From: Tumebacillus permanentifrigoris
Lineage (GTDB): Bacteria; Bacillota; Bacilli; Tumebacillales; Tumebacillaceae
Length of the DNA stretch: 64,000 bases
Direction of reading: 5' to 3'
Assembly: GCF_003148565.1 (NCBI RefSeq)
Contig: NZ_QGGL01000009.1
Coordinates: 156,551 to 220,550, forward strand
Within the stretch, counting starts at the first letter, position 1, and each line of letters opens with the position of its first letter. The position numbers were made by a program, and so were the translations under genes. The notes beneath the pieces are model-generated. The model saw only the letters and a list, made by a program, of their open reading frames with translations. It was not told where the DNA came from and did not search any database. Below, piece by piece: positions 16,946 through 26,142 of the stretch.

Positions 16946-17823
16946 CCTGAGACCACCCCCGTGGGCATCAGGCGGCGGAACACCGCATCCTCCACGCTGT
17001 CCTCTGCCGACAGCAGGACGTAGTGCATCCCGCGACGGCGGCAGAAGTCTTGCAAGCCCGCCGTGTATTGCGACACCGCCAGCTTGTACTTCTGCACAAC
17101 ATGCGGCGAGATCGAGACATCGCGCCCGAGGCCGGTCTCCGAGTCGATCAGATGCAAGTCCCCGGCGAATGCTGGGTCGAGTTCGTCAGCGGAGAGGATC
17201 TGCACGACGACCACTTGATTCCGCCCAGTTTGGAGACGGCGCAGGGACTCAACGTATCCATCTGTAAAAAGGAAATCGGACAGCACGACCACCAGACCGG
17301 GCTCGCGAGGCACACCCCCTCTGCTCAACCAAGACAGCGTTCCTTGCTCCCCGAACTCGCGTGCGTGGATGTTTTGCAGGGTTTCGAAGAGGCGGTAGGC
17401 GGAGGGCTTGCCCGTCAGCCGTGGCGTGCGTGCAAGCACTTTTTCCGCAAAAACGGCCCCCTCCACGCGGTCCGCTCCCGCCAGCGCGAGATAGCCGAGC
17501 GCCGCCGCAAGTTGTTGTGCGAGGTGCAGTTTGCCGCCGAACGCCATCGATTGCGAGACATCGACGTAGAGGTACAAAAGCGCATCGCGCTCATCGAGGA
17601 ACGTTTTGAGAAACAAGCGATGCAGCCGCGCATACGCCCGCCAATCGAGGTGGCGGAGGTCGTCGCCCGGAATGTACGGACGGTACTCCGCAAACTCAAT
17701 CGAGGTGCCGATCTGCCGCGTCCGTCGGGAACCACCGCGCAGGGACGGTGTCTCCCGCGCCTGCAATCGCAGGCGCTCCAAGCGAGCCAGCAACGCCGGA
17801 CTGAGCAGGGTGTCTCGGCTCAT
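16942..17823 (-). CDS. DUF58 domain protein
   Basis: 293 residues, no TM. The family hallmark is seen near residues 46-66: EYRPYIPGDDLRHLDWRAYA, followed by LFLKTFLDERD and a vWA-like core with DVSQSMAFG. It is ATGA-coupled on both sides (to moxR upstream and the BatA gene downstream). DUF58 proteins accompany MoxR ATPases in nearly all bacteria; the biochemical activity is not established. Confidence 0.92.
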   Translation of the reverse strand: MSRDTLLSPALLARLERLRLQARETPSLRGGSRRTRQIGTSIEFAEYRPYIPGDDLRHLDWRAYARLHRLFLKTFLDERDALLYLYVDVSQSMAFGGKLHLAQQLAAALGYLALAGADRVEGAVFAEKVLARTPRLTGKPSAYRLFETLQNIHAREFGEQGTLSWLSRGGVPREPGLVVVLSDFLFTDGYVESLRRLQTGRNQVVVVQILSADELDPAFAGDLHLIDSETGLGRDVSISPHVVQKYKLAVSQYTAGLQDFCRRRGMHYVLLSAEDSVEDAVFRRLMPTGVVSG

Positions 17824-18797
17824 AGTCCCACTCGTCCCAAGAGATGTTCGATCAGCTGCTCTACGCTGTAGTTGTCTGCCGCCGCTTCGAAGTTCAGCCC
17901 GATGCGGTGGCGCAACGCAGGCAGCGCGACTGTGCGGATATCCTCGGGGGATACGTTAAGACGACCGTGGAGAAAGGCGCGTGCCTTCGCGACTTTGACA
18001 ATCGCTTGGGCGGCGCGTGGACCTGCACCGTAGCGGACGTAACGGCGCACATCGTCGCTTGCTTGGTCATGGTCCGGCTGAGAATGCAGGATCAGGTCGA
18101 CCGTGTGCTCGATCAGCTCTGGAGTGATCAACATCTGGCGCACCGTGGCTTGGATGGCGAGGATCTCTTCGGCGGTGATCACCGATTGAGGTTGCCCCTG
18201 TGAATGACCTGTAGTCATGGTCACGATGTCGAGCAACTCTTGGCGTGTGGGGAACGGCACCGCGATTTTTAACAAAAAGCGGTCGAGTTGCGCCTCGGGG
18301 AGTGGGTACGTGCCTTCCAGTTCCAACGGGTTTTGCGTCGCGAGGACGAAAAACGGCATCGGCAGTTGGCGCGTCTGACCGCCGACGGTAACGGAGGCTT
18401 CCTGCATCGCTTCGAGCAGGGCCGATTGCGTTTTGGGCGTGGCACGGTTGATCTCGTCGGCGAGGACGAGGTTACCGTGGATCGGGCCCGGTTGGAAAAC
18501 GAATTTCAATCCCTGACCCGGCTCTTCGCGCAGGATCTCCGTGCCGACGATATCGGCGGGCATCAGGTCTGGTGTGAATTGGATGCGCGAGTAATGGAGG
18601 TCCATCACGTCCGACATCGTGCGAACGAGGAGGGTTTTCCCGAGGCCGGGCACCCCTTCGAGCAAGGCGTGTCCTCCGGCGAGGATGCAGAGCAGGACGC
18701 CTTCGACGACTTCCTCCTGCCCGATGACTTGTTGGGCGACGGCCTCGCGCACCTGCTGCATGCGGGCGCGGTAGGCGGCGATCTGTTCGGTGCTCAT
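17820..18797 (-). CDS. MoxR-family AAA+ ATPase
   Basis: 325 residues, the normal length. Walker A GVPGLGKT at 48-55, Walker B LVLADEIN around 109-115, sensor 1 ATQNPLELEGTYPLPEAQLDRF, and the C-terminal helical lid. AGGAGGCC lies 9 bases before the ATG. The likely role is a chaperone-like ATPase that activates or assembles the vWA proteins encoded downstream. Confidence 0.95.
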   Translation of the reverse strand: MSTEQIAAYRARMQQVREAVAQQVIGQEEVVEGVLLCILAGGHALLEGVPGLGKTLLVRTMSDVMDLHYSRIQFTPDLMPADIVGTEILREEPGQGLKFVFQPGPIHGNLVLADEINRATPKTQSALLEAMQEASVTVGGQTRQLPMPFFVLATQNPLELEGTYPLPEAQLDRFLLKIAVPFPTRQELLDIVTMTTGHSQGQPQSVITAEEILAIQATVRQMLITPELIEHTVDLILHSQPDHDQASDDVRRYVRYGAGPRAAQAIVKVAKARAFLHGRLNVSPEDIRTVALPALRHRIGLNFEAAADNYSVEQLIEHLLGRVGL

Positions 18798-18827
18798 ACG
18801 AATGGCCTCCTTGTCTTGGAAAACACG

Positions 18828-20465
18828 TTAGGGCGCGATCCCTGTGAAATAGTCGCGAATCAGTTCCTGCTCACTGAGCGGGAGGTTGTTGCGCTCGACG
18901 CTCTGGCGGGCGGTCTCTTCGTATTGGCGGTAGACTTCTTGGTACGGGCGGGCGACTCCAGAGGTGACTTGGCCTTGGCCGTCAGTCAATTGACCGCTGC
19001 CTCCCGCTTGGGCACCGCCAGTGTCGTGACCCGTTTCGCCTGTGCCGAATTGTCCTGCCGGCACCATGACCAGTGAGCGATCCCCTTGACCCCGGCCCCA
19101 GCCGGAGCCTCCTGCGCCAGAACCTTGCCCTTGTCCAGAGCCTTGTCCTTGTCCAGAGCCTTGTCCTTGTCCAGAGCCTTGCCCTTGTCCAGAACCTTGT
19201 CCTTGTCCAGAGCCTTGCCCTTGTCCAGAACCTTGCCCTTGTCCGGAGCCTTGCCCTTGTCCGGAGCCTTGCCCCTGTCCTGAGCCTTGCCCTGAGCCTT
19301 CGCTGCCTGACGAACTGGCCCCGTCACTGGCACTTTGCGAACCATCTGCCGTGGCGTTCGGATCAGCGACTCCTCCCGCTGCGGCGATCGCGCTGCCGAC
19401 ATTTCCAACGCTGCCTGCCGCGTTGTTGCCAGCCTGCATCATGTCCGCGAGGCTGCCTACCGAACTCTGCATCTGTGACAGATCGCCGCTCTGCATCGCC
19501 GTCGCCGCTTGGTTCAAGGCTTGCTTCAAACCGCTCTGCGCCTCAGCTCCTGCCTTCGCCAACGCCTCCGCCAACTGTTGCTTCTCTGTCGCACTTAGGT
19601 CGGCCAGTTTGTCCTTCAACTCCTGCAACGCCTTCGCCGCTTGTTCTGCGTCTGGACTCTTCAAGGCCTCGGCCAACGCCTTCCCAGCTTCCGTTCCTGC
19701 CAGCGCATCGCCCAACCGCTTGCGGTCTGCTGCACGCTTGGCGAGATCGGCTTGCACCGCCTGCAGCTTGCTTTGTGCCTTGGCAAGCGCTTGTTCGAGG
19801 TCTTCTTGCTTTTTCGCCGCCTTCAATTCCGCCTGCAATTTCTGCAAGGCTTCGTCGAGCTTGGCTTTGTCTTTTTCGGAAAGCCCTTGTTGCTTCGCTT
19901 GCTCGGCTGCTTTCTGGGCAGCTACGGCGACTTGTTCGGCTTTTTGCTGCACAGCATGACGTTCTACCGCGACGCGGTCTAGCGGGTTGTAGGACAGCCC
20001 AAGCGCCACCACGATCAGCACGAGCCCCCCTGTCGCCGCCAGCGTCCACCGTGGGAATTGCCCGAAGCCGATCGGCACGATCTCCGACATCTCATCCTGC
20101 ACGTGCAACAGCCGCTCGATCGCCTCTTGTCGTTGCATCGCGGCAATCGCAGACGCATCGTCTGAAAAGTGCAAGGCGGTCGAAACCCGACCTTCCAGCC
20201 CGTAGCGATCGACGGTTGCCGCCGCTTGCTGCCACGTCGGAGGCTTGGCGAGCCCCCAGACGAGACCGCCTACCAGCCCGGCAACCAGCGCACCACCTGC
20301 CAACTCCGCGTTGTACAGGATTGGAAAAAAGCGTGCGACGACGAGCAAGCCCGCCGCCGCACCCATTCCGCTGAGCAACCCCCGCCCCGTCGTGTCCAGC
20401 ACGCGCCGCCAGAGCAGACGCCGCCGAACAGGGGCAAGCCCGGTCAGCAGTTCGCGCGCAATCAT
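18828..20465 (-). CDS. Membrane protein with coiled coil and GSGQGQ repeat (DUF4175-like)
   Basis: 545 residues. Two or three TM segments lie in the first 150 residues (LLSGMGAAAGLLVVARFF; LAGGALVAGLVGGLVWGL; LAATGGLVLIVVALGLSY), with YGLEGRVSTALHFSDD between them. Residues about 170-300 are an Ala/Lys/Gln/Glu-rich coiled coil. Residues about 390-455 are nine GSGQGQ units, then a C-terminal YRQYEETARQSVERNNLPLS segment. The layout resembles DUF4175-type proteins found next to MoxR genes. ATGA-coupled to the permease gene upstream; 30 bases before moxR. Confidence 0.8.
   Translation of the reverse strand: MIARELLTGLAPVRRRLLWRRVLDTTGRGLLSGMGAAAGLLVVARFFPILYNAELAGGALVAGLVGGLVWGLAKPPTWQQAAATVDRYGLEGRVSTALHFSDDASAIAAMQRQEAIERLLHVQDEMSEIVPIGFGQFPRWTLAATGGLVLIVVALGLSYNPLDRVAVERHAVQQKAEQVAVAAQKAAEQAKQQGLSEKDKAKLDEALQKLQAELKAAKKQEDLEQALAKAQSKLQAVQADLAKRAADRKRLGDALAGTEAGKALAEALKSPDAEQAAKALQELKDKLADLSATEKQQLAEALAKAGAEAQSGLKQALNQAATAMQSGDLSQMQSSVGSLADMMQAGNNAAGSVGNVGSAIAAAGGVADPNATADGSQSASDGASSSGSEGSGQGSGQGQGSGQGQGSGQGQGSGQGQGSGQGQGSGQGQGSGQGQGSGQGQGSGQGQGSGAGGSGWGRGQGDRSLVMVPAGQFGTGETGHDTGGAQAGGSGQLTDGQGQVTSGVARPYQEVYRQYEETARQSVERNNLPLSEQELIRDYFTGIAP
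19125..19286. repeat. 18-bp tandem repeat, nine units
   Basis: Nine consecutive 18-base units (plus-strand consensus TTGCCCTTGTCCAGAGCC with C/T and A/G variants) coding for GSGQGQ on the minus strand, followed by a truncated 12-base unit. Unit-number variation between strains is likely. Confidence 0.92.
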
Positions 20466-21349
20466 CGCGCCTCCTCACCACGCTTCGGCGTGCGACTGAA
20501 GAGTTTTTTCTTGATGGGAGAGACCGTTCGCACGCTGAAGAACAACAGCAGTGCGGAGATCGGGATGTAGACCAGCCCGAAATACAACGTGGGTTGCATC
20601 GGCAACGCCTGTTGTGCAGACACCCCCCCGTTCTGACCCAGCATGACGGCGGACGGCTCGAACAGCGAGATCAGATTCAAAACAGGATTCAAAGCCGCCC
20701 AGAAAAACACCTCCGGGTACTGCGCCTGATTGCCGAGCTGCGCGGAGTGCATCGAGATGTATTGCAGGATAAACACCGACACCAGCGCCGTACCGCCCAG
20801 CAACAACATCGTCACACCATACGCGACGACCGTCGAGACACCCGTGCGCTTGAACCACGCCGAGCAGAATATGCCGACCGACCCGAACAGGAGCATCGCC
20901 ATCAGGTACATCGCGAACACCCCGACCAACTGGCTAGGCGAGATCCCTCCATAGAGGAACACGATCGCATAAACCGGCAGGGTTGCAAACACCAACAGCA
21001 TCGAGAACGCGAGCGACGAGGTCAGTTTGGACAGCACGATCTTCGCAGGTGACAGGTGTGTCGTCAGCAGGATGTTCAACGTTTGCCGCTCTCGCTCGCC
21101 GGAGATCGTCCCGGCCGTCAGTCCCGGCGCTACGAAGGCGATCAGAATCAATTGCAAGACGGCGAGCATCATGAACAATTCCTTGCTCTCGCCCGGACGG
21201 AAAAACACTTGGTTCGCGTAACGGAGGTACATGTAGCCAAATATGATGCCTCCCACGACGAGCAGGTAGGCCACCAGCAAGAGCGGCATCTTCACCGTCC
21301 GCATCCGCCCTCTGAACTCTTTGACCAACACGGGGTTCATGATCTGCAT
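20462..21349 (-). CDS. ABC transporter permease (ABC-2 type)
   Basis: 295 residues with about six TM segments. The N-terminal MNPVLVKEFRGRMR and the loop APGLTAGTISGERERQTLNILLTTHLSPAKIVLSK are hallmarks of ABC-2/GldF-like permeases. The start codon overlaps the ATPase stop as TAATG. It pairs with the ATPase encoded upstream; the substrate may be a component needed by the surface proteins of the same operon (inference). Confidence 0.9.
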   Translation of the reverse strand: MQIMNPVLVKEFRGRMRTVKMPLLLVAYLLVVGGIIFGYMYLRYANQVFFRPGESKELFMMLAVLQLILIAFVAPGLTAGTISGERERQTLNILLTTHLSPAKIVLSKLTSSLAFSMLLVFATLPVYAIVFLYGGISPSQLVGVFAMYLMAMLLFGSVGIFCSAWFKRTGVSTVVAYGVTMLLLGGTALVSVFILQYISMHSAQLGNQAQYPEVFFWAALNPVLNLISLFEPSAVMLGQNGGVSAQQALPMQPTLYFGLVYIPISALLLFFSVRTVSPIKKKLFSRTPKRGEEAR

Positions 21350-22275
21350 TAGGAACCCACTCCTTTCGTCACGGTGAGGAATACTTCTTCCAAGTTCCCC
21401 GCCTCTTCTGCAAAACTCAACACCGGCAGTCCGTTCTGCACCAATTTTGCCAACAGCGCAACTTGGCTCGCTTCATCGCCCGTGTAGTGGATGAGCAGGT
21501 CGTTCTCCTGCACCTCGATGTTCGTGACACCTTCAAAGTAATGGATCTGGGCGTGGGCTTCCTCCACCCGATCCAGCAACCGGATGCGCAGAACGCGATG
21601 TCCAGCAACGCGTGAGGCGATCTGGTCGACAGGCGCGAGCGCGATCAGTTGTCCCTGCTCGATGATCCCGATCGTGTCACACATCTCCGCCAATTCTGGC
21701 AAGATGTGTGAAGAGATGATGATCGTCTTGCCGAGCGATTTCAGTTCCTTGAGGATGTCCTTCATCTCGATGCGGGCCCGCGGGTCCAGACCAGACGCCG
21801 GCTCGTCGAGGATCAAAACTTGCGGGTCATGCACGAGGCAACGCGCCAGTCCGAGGCGTTGCTTCATCCCGCGCGACAGGGTGTCGACATAGGCATCCGC
21901 CTTCATCGAGAGGTTGACCAACTCCAACAGGTCGCGGATCAGCGCCGGGCGTTTTTCCTTAGGAATGTCATACGCTCCTGCGTAAAAGTCGAGATACTCG
22001 ACCGCTGTTAAATTGTCGTACACCCCGAAAAAGTCGGGCATGTAGCCAATGAGTTGGCGCACTTTGTCTGGATGTTTGATGACGTTGAAACCTCCGACAT
22101 ACGCCTGACCAGCTGTCGGTTCCGACAGGGTAGCGAGGATCGACATCGTCGTTGATTTACCAGCTCCGTTCGGTCCGACAAACCCGAACACGGACCCCTT
22201 CGGTATGTGCAGATTCAAATTCTGAACCGCTTGAAACTTGCCAAAACGTTTGGTGAGGTTAACGGTACGAATCAC
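21349..22275 (-). CDS. ABC transporter ATP-binding protein
   Basis: 308 residues. Walker A GPNGAGKS at 34-41, signature LSRGMKQR, Walker B VLILDEPASGLDP, switch His in IIISSHILPEL. Its GTG start overlaps the upstream TGA (GTGA). A C-terminal extension of about 80 residues is typical of ABC-2 type exporters (GldA/CcmA-like). Confidence 0.93.
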   Translation of the reverse strand: MIRTVNLTKRFGKFQAVQNLNLHIPKGSVFGFVGPNGAGKSTTMSILATLSEPTAGQAYVGGFNVIKHPDKVRQLIGYMPDFFGVYDNLTAVEYLDFYAGAYDIPKEKRPALIRDLLELVNLSMKADAYVDTLSRGMKQRLGLARCLVHDPQVLILDEPASGLDPRARIEMKDILKELKSLGKTIIISSHILPELAEMCDTIGIIEQGQLIALAPVDQIASRVAGHRVLRIRLLDRVEEAHAQIHYFEGVTNIEVQENDLLIHYTGDEASQVALLAKLVQNGLPVLSFAEEAGNLEEVFLTVTKGVGS

Positions 22276-24629
22276 TGGGACACCTTCCCTTCCAGACCGA
22301 CGCTCGGGTACGGCAGGTACTGATCCTGTGGCGAGGTGCTGCTAAATTTCACGCGCAGGTCCCCTTCCGGTGAGACGAACTGTGCGACGAGATCGCCACC
22401 GATCGCCGGCGTGTTCTCCTTGGCGACCAGTACCCATTCGCCAGTTTTGAAGTTGTACAGCTGCTTGTCGAACATCGCGTAGGCGGCGGAGTCGAGGTTG
22501 GTCGTGACTTTTTCCACCGCGAAGCCTGGGATTTTTTTGAGGTTGTACTGCATCACAACAGAGCCGATCGACATCCGAATGCCTTCAGGTGCCGCGTACA
22601 CTTGCCCTTCTTGGGTCAGGATCTGCGGACGAATCATCCCGGCGGGGAGTGTCGTGCCGCCTGCTTCATAGGCAATCGGAAGGTCTTGGCGCACCAAGCT
22701 TAACGCCGTGTCGTTCTCTACAGTCTCTCCATCGATTTTATAGAGATGGAGCGGGGCATTCGTGAAGCCGAGCAGTTGGACTTGTGCCGTTCCGATCAGC
22801 GCCGGTGAGGTCGCATAATTGACGAGGTTGCGGTATTGCTCATTCTCTTGGTTCGTCGAACCTATTCCATAGGGGAACATCTGAGAGCCGAAGTCCGTGG
22901 GCTGGACAACAGCCGGACTCGAATTGATCGCGAGGTCGATCGGTTGGGTCGACCCCGCTTTCAGATCTTCCACTTTATAAGGTTGGTTGCCGATCAACAG
23001 ATGGACCACTTCCATGTCAAACTTGGTGTTGTTGACCAACTTCCCGATCAGGTGGCCGGACTTGTCGATTTTCAGATCGCTCTGCACGCGCCCTTGATCG
23101 GACAGCTTGCCTTGGAGATAGGAGCTGCGCATCGACCAATATTCCACGTTCTCATAGTGAATGCGCGGCTTGTCATCACCCAACACCGTGCGGGCTTCCG
23201 TATTCCCCGATGAACCGTAGTTCAGGCCGGTCGGATACACGAATGCGTCCGATTTGAATTCCACGCTATAGTTCCCACCGCTGGTGACGAGATAGGAACT
23301 GCCCGCCGCAATCTCCGCGATCTGATCGGTTTTGAGGTTGATCACGGCGGTGGTCTGGGCGCGGGTGCTGCTGGTGCGTGGGCCATTGTCGAATAGGAGG
23401 ATGCCCCCGGTGAACAACAGCGCCGTCGCCGGAATCATCGCCCAGCCCCATTCGCGGCGGTTCGTTCGACGCAACACGACGTACATCAACGGCCCGACGA
23501 GCACGACGTAGCCGATGAACACCAGCACCGACGTTTTGATCGCAGGAATCAAGTCGCGAAACAATTGTGACGAGTTGACCAAGAGCATCGTTGGGTCGGA
23601 GAAGCCACCATTGGACTGTGCCGAAAAGCTCCCCGCTGGGAAGTTGGCATCGCGCCAAACGTTCGCCCACAGGTCTTTGTTGCCGCGCCAAGACGCGAAC
23701 GGTTCCTCGCTGAGATCATACGCCGCGTAATACACATGCCCAGCCCCGACATCCCGCACGGCGATCAGCGGTTGGGCGCCCGCTTGCACCAAGACTTGGG
23801 CACCTTGGACGAGCGTCCCGTTCGAGACGTTCAATTCGGTCACCGATGGCTTGCTGCCGGTGTAGCGGTGCAAGTCTGACAGATCGGTCGCTTTGCCCGT
23901 CCCATTGACTTGCACGGGCGAGAGGTCTTGGAACAGCCCTGCTCCGCCTTGGTAGTTCGGGCCACCAGACAGCAACAGGGTCCCCCCGCGCTCCACCCAC
24001 TGCCGGATCGTCTGCACTTGTTCGTCGGTCAGCTTCTCCTGTGGAGCATGGTTGATCGCCAACACATCAAGCCCTTGCAACAAGTCGACGCGGTCTGGCA
24101 AGTCGGCGTTTTTCATCCACCGCAGGTTGATTTTGTTGCCGACCGCCGGAGCGTTCACCAGCGAGAACACGTTCAGGTCGTCCTTTTTCTCCGTGATCCC
24201 GCCGAGCAGGATACCTTCTTGGATCGCCACTTGAGTGGGACGGACATACTCCAGCTCTTGACCCTTTTCGTCGAGCAGTTTGATCTTGACCGCCTGTATG
24301 AACAGTCCACCCGGCACTTCGATGCGGAAGGTCTTGGTGCTGCCCTTGGGCACGACCACGTCCTTCTCGAAGCTGCCTGCGATCGAATTCCCTCCGTTGT
24401 TGGGATTGTCGGGGGTGACGACCAGTTTGCCGTTGACGTCCGCCCCTTGATTTTCCACTGTGACTTGCACAAATGTCGGTGCACTCAATTTAAAGGTGCC
24501 ATCCCAGCCCACGGCAGAGGACATCTTGATCTCTCCCGCAGCCGAGACGCCAGGGACCCAGAGTGCGGTCGACAACAAAGCCGCCGCGAGCAACGCCCCG
24601 GTTCGGCACCATGTTTTCTGTTTCTTCAT
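22272..24629 (-). CDS. Large exported membrane protein, first gene of the eight-gene operon
   Basis: 785 residues; the start at 24629 follows GAGGAGG. A Sec signal peptide (LLAAALLSTALWVPGVSAAG) leads into a beta-rich domain, then a GATase-like Rossmann segment (DVLAINHAPQEKLTDEQVQTI; GGTLLLSGGPNYQGGAG), then two TM helices (TSVLVFIGYVVLVGPLMYVVL; MIPATALLFTGGILLF) and a large C-terminal extracellular region. Proteins of this layout accompany ABC-2 exporters in several Bacilli but have no assigned function. The downstream gene is GTGA-coupled. Confidence 0.82.
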   Translation of the reverse strand: MKKQKTWCRTGALLAAALLSTALWVPGVSAAGEIKMSSAVGWDGTFKLSAPTFVQVTVENQGADVNGKLVVTPDNPNNGGNSIAGSFEKDVVVPKGSTKTFRIEVPGGLFIQAVKIKLLDEKGQELEYVRPTQVAIQEGILLGGITEKKDDLNVFSLVNAPAVGNKINLRWMKNADLPDRVDLLQGLDVLAINHAPQEKLTDEQVQTIRQWVERGGTLLLSGGPNYQGGAGLFQDLSPVQVNGTGKATDLSDLHRYTGSKPSVTELNVSNGTLVQGAQVLVQAGAQPLIAVRDVGAGHVYYAAYDLSEEPFASWRGNKDLWANVWRDANFPAGSFSAQSNGGFSDPTMLLVNSSQLFRDLIPAIKTSVLVFIGYVVLVGPLMYVVLRRTNRREWGWAMIPATALLFTGGILLFDNGPRTSSTRAQTTAVINLKTDQIAEIAAGSSYLVTSGGNYSVEFKSDAFVYPTGLNYGSSGNTEARTVLGDDKPRIHYENVEYWSMRSSYLQGKLSDQGRVQSDLKIDKSGHLIGKLVNNTKFDMEVVHLLIGNQPYKVEDLKAGSTQPIDLAINSSPAVVQPTDFGSQMFPYGIGSTNQENEQYRNLVNYATSPALIGTAQVQLLGFTNAPLHLYKIDGETVENDTALSLVRQDLPIAYEAGGTTLPAGMIRPQILTQEGQVYAAPEGIRMSIGSVVMQYNLKKIPGFAVEKVTTNLDSAAYAMFDKQLYNFKTGEWVLVAKENTPAIGGDLVAQFVSPEGDLRVKFSSTSPQDQYLPYPSVGLEGKVSQ

Positions 24630-24674
24630 GCCTGACCTCCTCATGTAGTAAAAAATAAGAGCAAGAAAGAAAAT

Positions 24675-24693
24675 CGCCTCACTATGTGAGACG
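24675..24693. promoter_or_regulatory. Inverted repeat upstream of the eight-gene operon
   Basis: CGCCTCAC-TAT-GTGAGACG (one mismatch) lies about 45 bases before the first gene. It could be an operator; no clear -35/-10 pair was found around it. Confidence 0.35.
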
Positions 24694-24727
24694 CACAGTT
24701 TCGCTAAAAGTTACCAATTCTTCAAAA

Positions 24728-24760
24728 CAAAAAAGCATACCAGCTAAAAGTAGGTATGCT
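24728..24760 (-). terminator. Terminator after the 69-residue ORF
   Basis: Minus strand AGCATACC, an 11-base loop, GGTATGCT and TTTTTT. Confidence 0.8.
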
Positions 24761-24779
24761 CGTCTGCTCGGTATGGGTC

Positions 24780-24989
24780 TTACATTTCGTCATACACTTC
24801 TGGTTTCCAGTACACGATGCACATGCTGGATGGGATGTTGATCTCACGTGCACCGCCCGGTTGACCGTTGATGAAAATGATCTCGGTGACCACGATGCGG
24901 TCGCCTCTCATCTCCACTTCGCCTTCGATCTCACGGCGGCTGCCGTCGGGCAGGAAGTGTTCGACTTTACCGGTGCCGATATTTCGCAT
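24780..24989 (-). CDS. Small protein of unknown function
   Basis: 69 residues, AAGGAGCG ribosome site about 10 bases upstream. The sequence alternates polar and hydrophobic residues (KVEHFLPDGSRREIEGEVEM; RIVVTEIIFI), suggesting a small beta-sheet protein. No TM, no signal. Monocistronic with its own terminator, so probably real. I do not recognise the family. Confidence 0.65.
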   Translation of the reverse strand: MRNIGTGKVEHFLPDGSRREIEGEVEMRGDRIVVTEIIFINGQPGGAREINIPSSMCIVYWKPEVYDEM

Positions 24990-25048
24990 GAAGGCACGCT
25001 CCTTTTTGCTGAATGTCTATCTATTTCGACTTCTGTGCTTTTTTTCCT

Positions 25049-25084
25049 GCAAAAAAGCGACCCGCACGTTGTCGGGTCGCTTTT
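25049..25084. terminator. Terminator after the DHH phosphoesterase gene
   Basis: AAGCGACCCG, a loop of about 8 bases, CGGGTCGCTT with A-rich and T-rich flanks on both sides, so it can act in both directions; the gene it serves is on the minus strand. Confidence 0.85.
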
Positions 25085-25098
25085 TCACACAGGCTGGA

Positions 25099-26016
25099 TC
25101 AGCCGTTGGCCTTCATGGTATCGATCAATTCTTGCAAAACGCGGTCCGCCTCTGCATACGGAACTTGGCAGGTGCCGGCTGGCTTGTGGCCACCGCCGCC
25201 GTTTTTCAACATCAGCGCGCCGACATCAGTCTGCGAGGTGCGGGTGATGATGCTGTGTCCGCAAGCGAACACGACATTTTGCTTGGCACGGCCGTCGATT
25301 GCCCAGATCGAGATGTTCTGTTCTGGGAACAGCGCGTAGACCATGAAGCGGTTGCCTGGGTAGATCGTTTCCTCGCCACGCAGGTCGGTGATGATCACGT
25401 TCCCATCCGTGCGAGTGTGTTTCAGAAGCATCTCACGGAACTCACGGTCGAGTTCAAAGTAGCGGGCGACGCGTTCCTTGACATCCGGCAACTCCATAAT
25501 TTCGGTGATCGACATGTGCGCACAGTAATCCACGAGGTCTTCCATGAGCTGGTAGTTCGAGATGCTGTAATCGCGATAACGTCCAAGACCTGTGCGCGCG
25601 TCCATGATGAACGAGAGCAGATCCCAGCCGGTCGGGTTGAGGATGTCATCCGCGCTGAATTGCGCCGAGTCGGCCTTGTCCACTCCGGCCATGATGTCGT
25701 CGAGTTCCGACCCAAACTTGTCACGACCGCCGTAGTACTCATACACGACGCGCGCTGCACTCGGGGCGATGCGGGTCTCGCCCTTGAATTTCACTTGCTC
25801 GCCCATGCGCAACAGTTCGCTGGCATGGTGGTCAAACCAGAGGCCACATCCCGGCACATACGGAACATTGGCCAGAATATCATCCTCGGAGACCTCGATC
25901 AGTCCGTCCTGCATGTCTTTGGGGTGGACGAACTTCATTTCCTCGATCATCCCCATTTTTTTAAACAACATCGCGCAAACCAAGCCGTCAAAGTCGGAAC
26001 GTGTGATCAGACGCAT
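25099..26016 (-). CDS. DHH-family phosphoesterase (exopolyphosphatase-like)
   Basis: 305 residues; the start at 26016 follows AGGAGGAG, and the in-frame ATGs further upstream lack a site. DHH motif I RSDFDG near residue 8, the DHH motif itself (LWFDHHAS) near residue 70, and the DHHA1-type glycine-rich ending GGGGHKPAGTC near residue 288. The superfamily includes nanoRNases, c-di-AMP phosphodiesterases and exopolyphosphatases; which activity applies cannot be told. No TM or GGDEF domain, so not GdpP-like. Confidence 0.85.
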   Translation of the reverse strand: MRLITRSDFDGLVCAMLFKKMGMIEEMKFVHPKDMQDGLIEVSEDDILANVPYVPGCGLWFDHHASELLRMGEQVKFKGETRIAPSAARVVYEYYGGRDKFGSELDDIMAGVDKADSAQFSADDILNPTGWDLLSFIMDARTGLGRYRDYSISNYQLMEDLVDYCAHMSITEIMELPDVKERVARYFELDREFREMLLKHTRTDGNVIITDLRGEETIYPGNRFMVYALFPEQNISIWAIDGRAKQNVVFACGHSIITRTSQTDVGALMLKNGGGGHKPAGTCQVPYAEADRVLQELIDTMKANG

Positions 26017-26142
26017 AGTTCTCCTCCTGTTAAACACTCCATTACATTTCAACATTGCTACGTTTATTTTACTAGTACAAAAACGCATATGCAATCAAAT
26101 TTTATTGAACTTGGCAATCTTTAGTCTCTATAGGCACTTATT

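Noticed and set aside
19125..19286. Regular repeat considered as a CRISPR array
   Set aside because: The units are contiguous 18-mers without unique spacers and lie inside a coding frame.
19073..20374. 433-codon plus-strand frame rich in Leu-Ser-Arg repeats
   Set aside because: Antisense of the coiled-coil gene and its 18-bp repeat; the repeat alone keeps all frames open.
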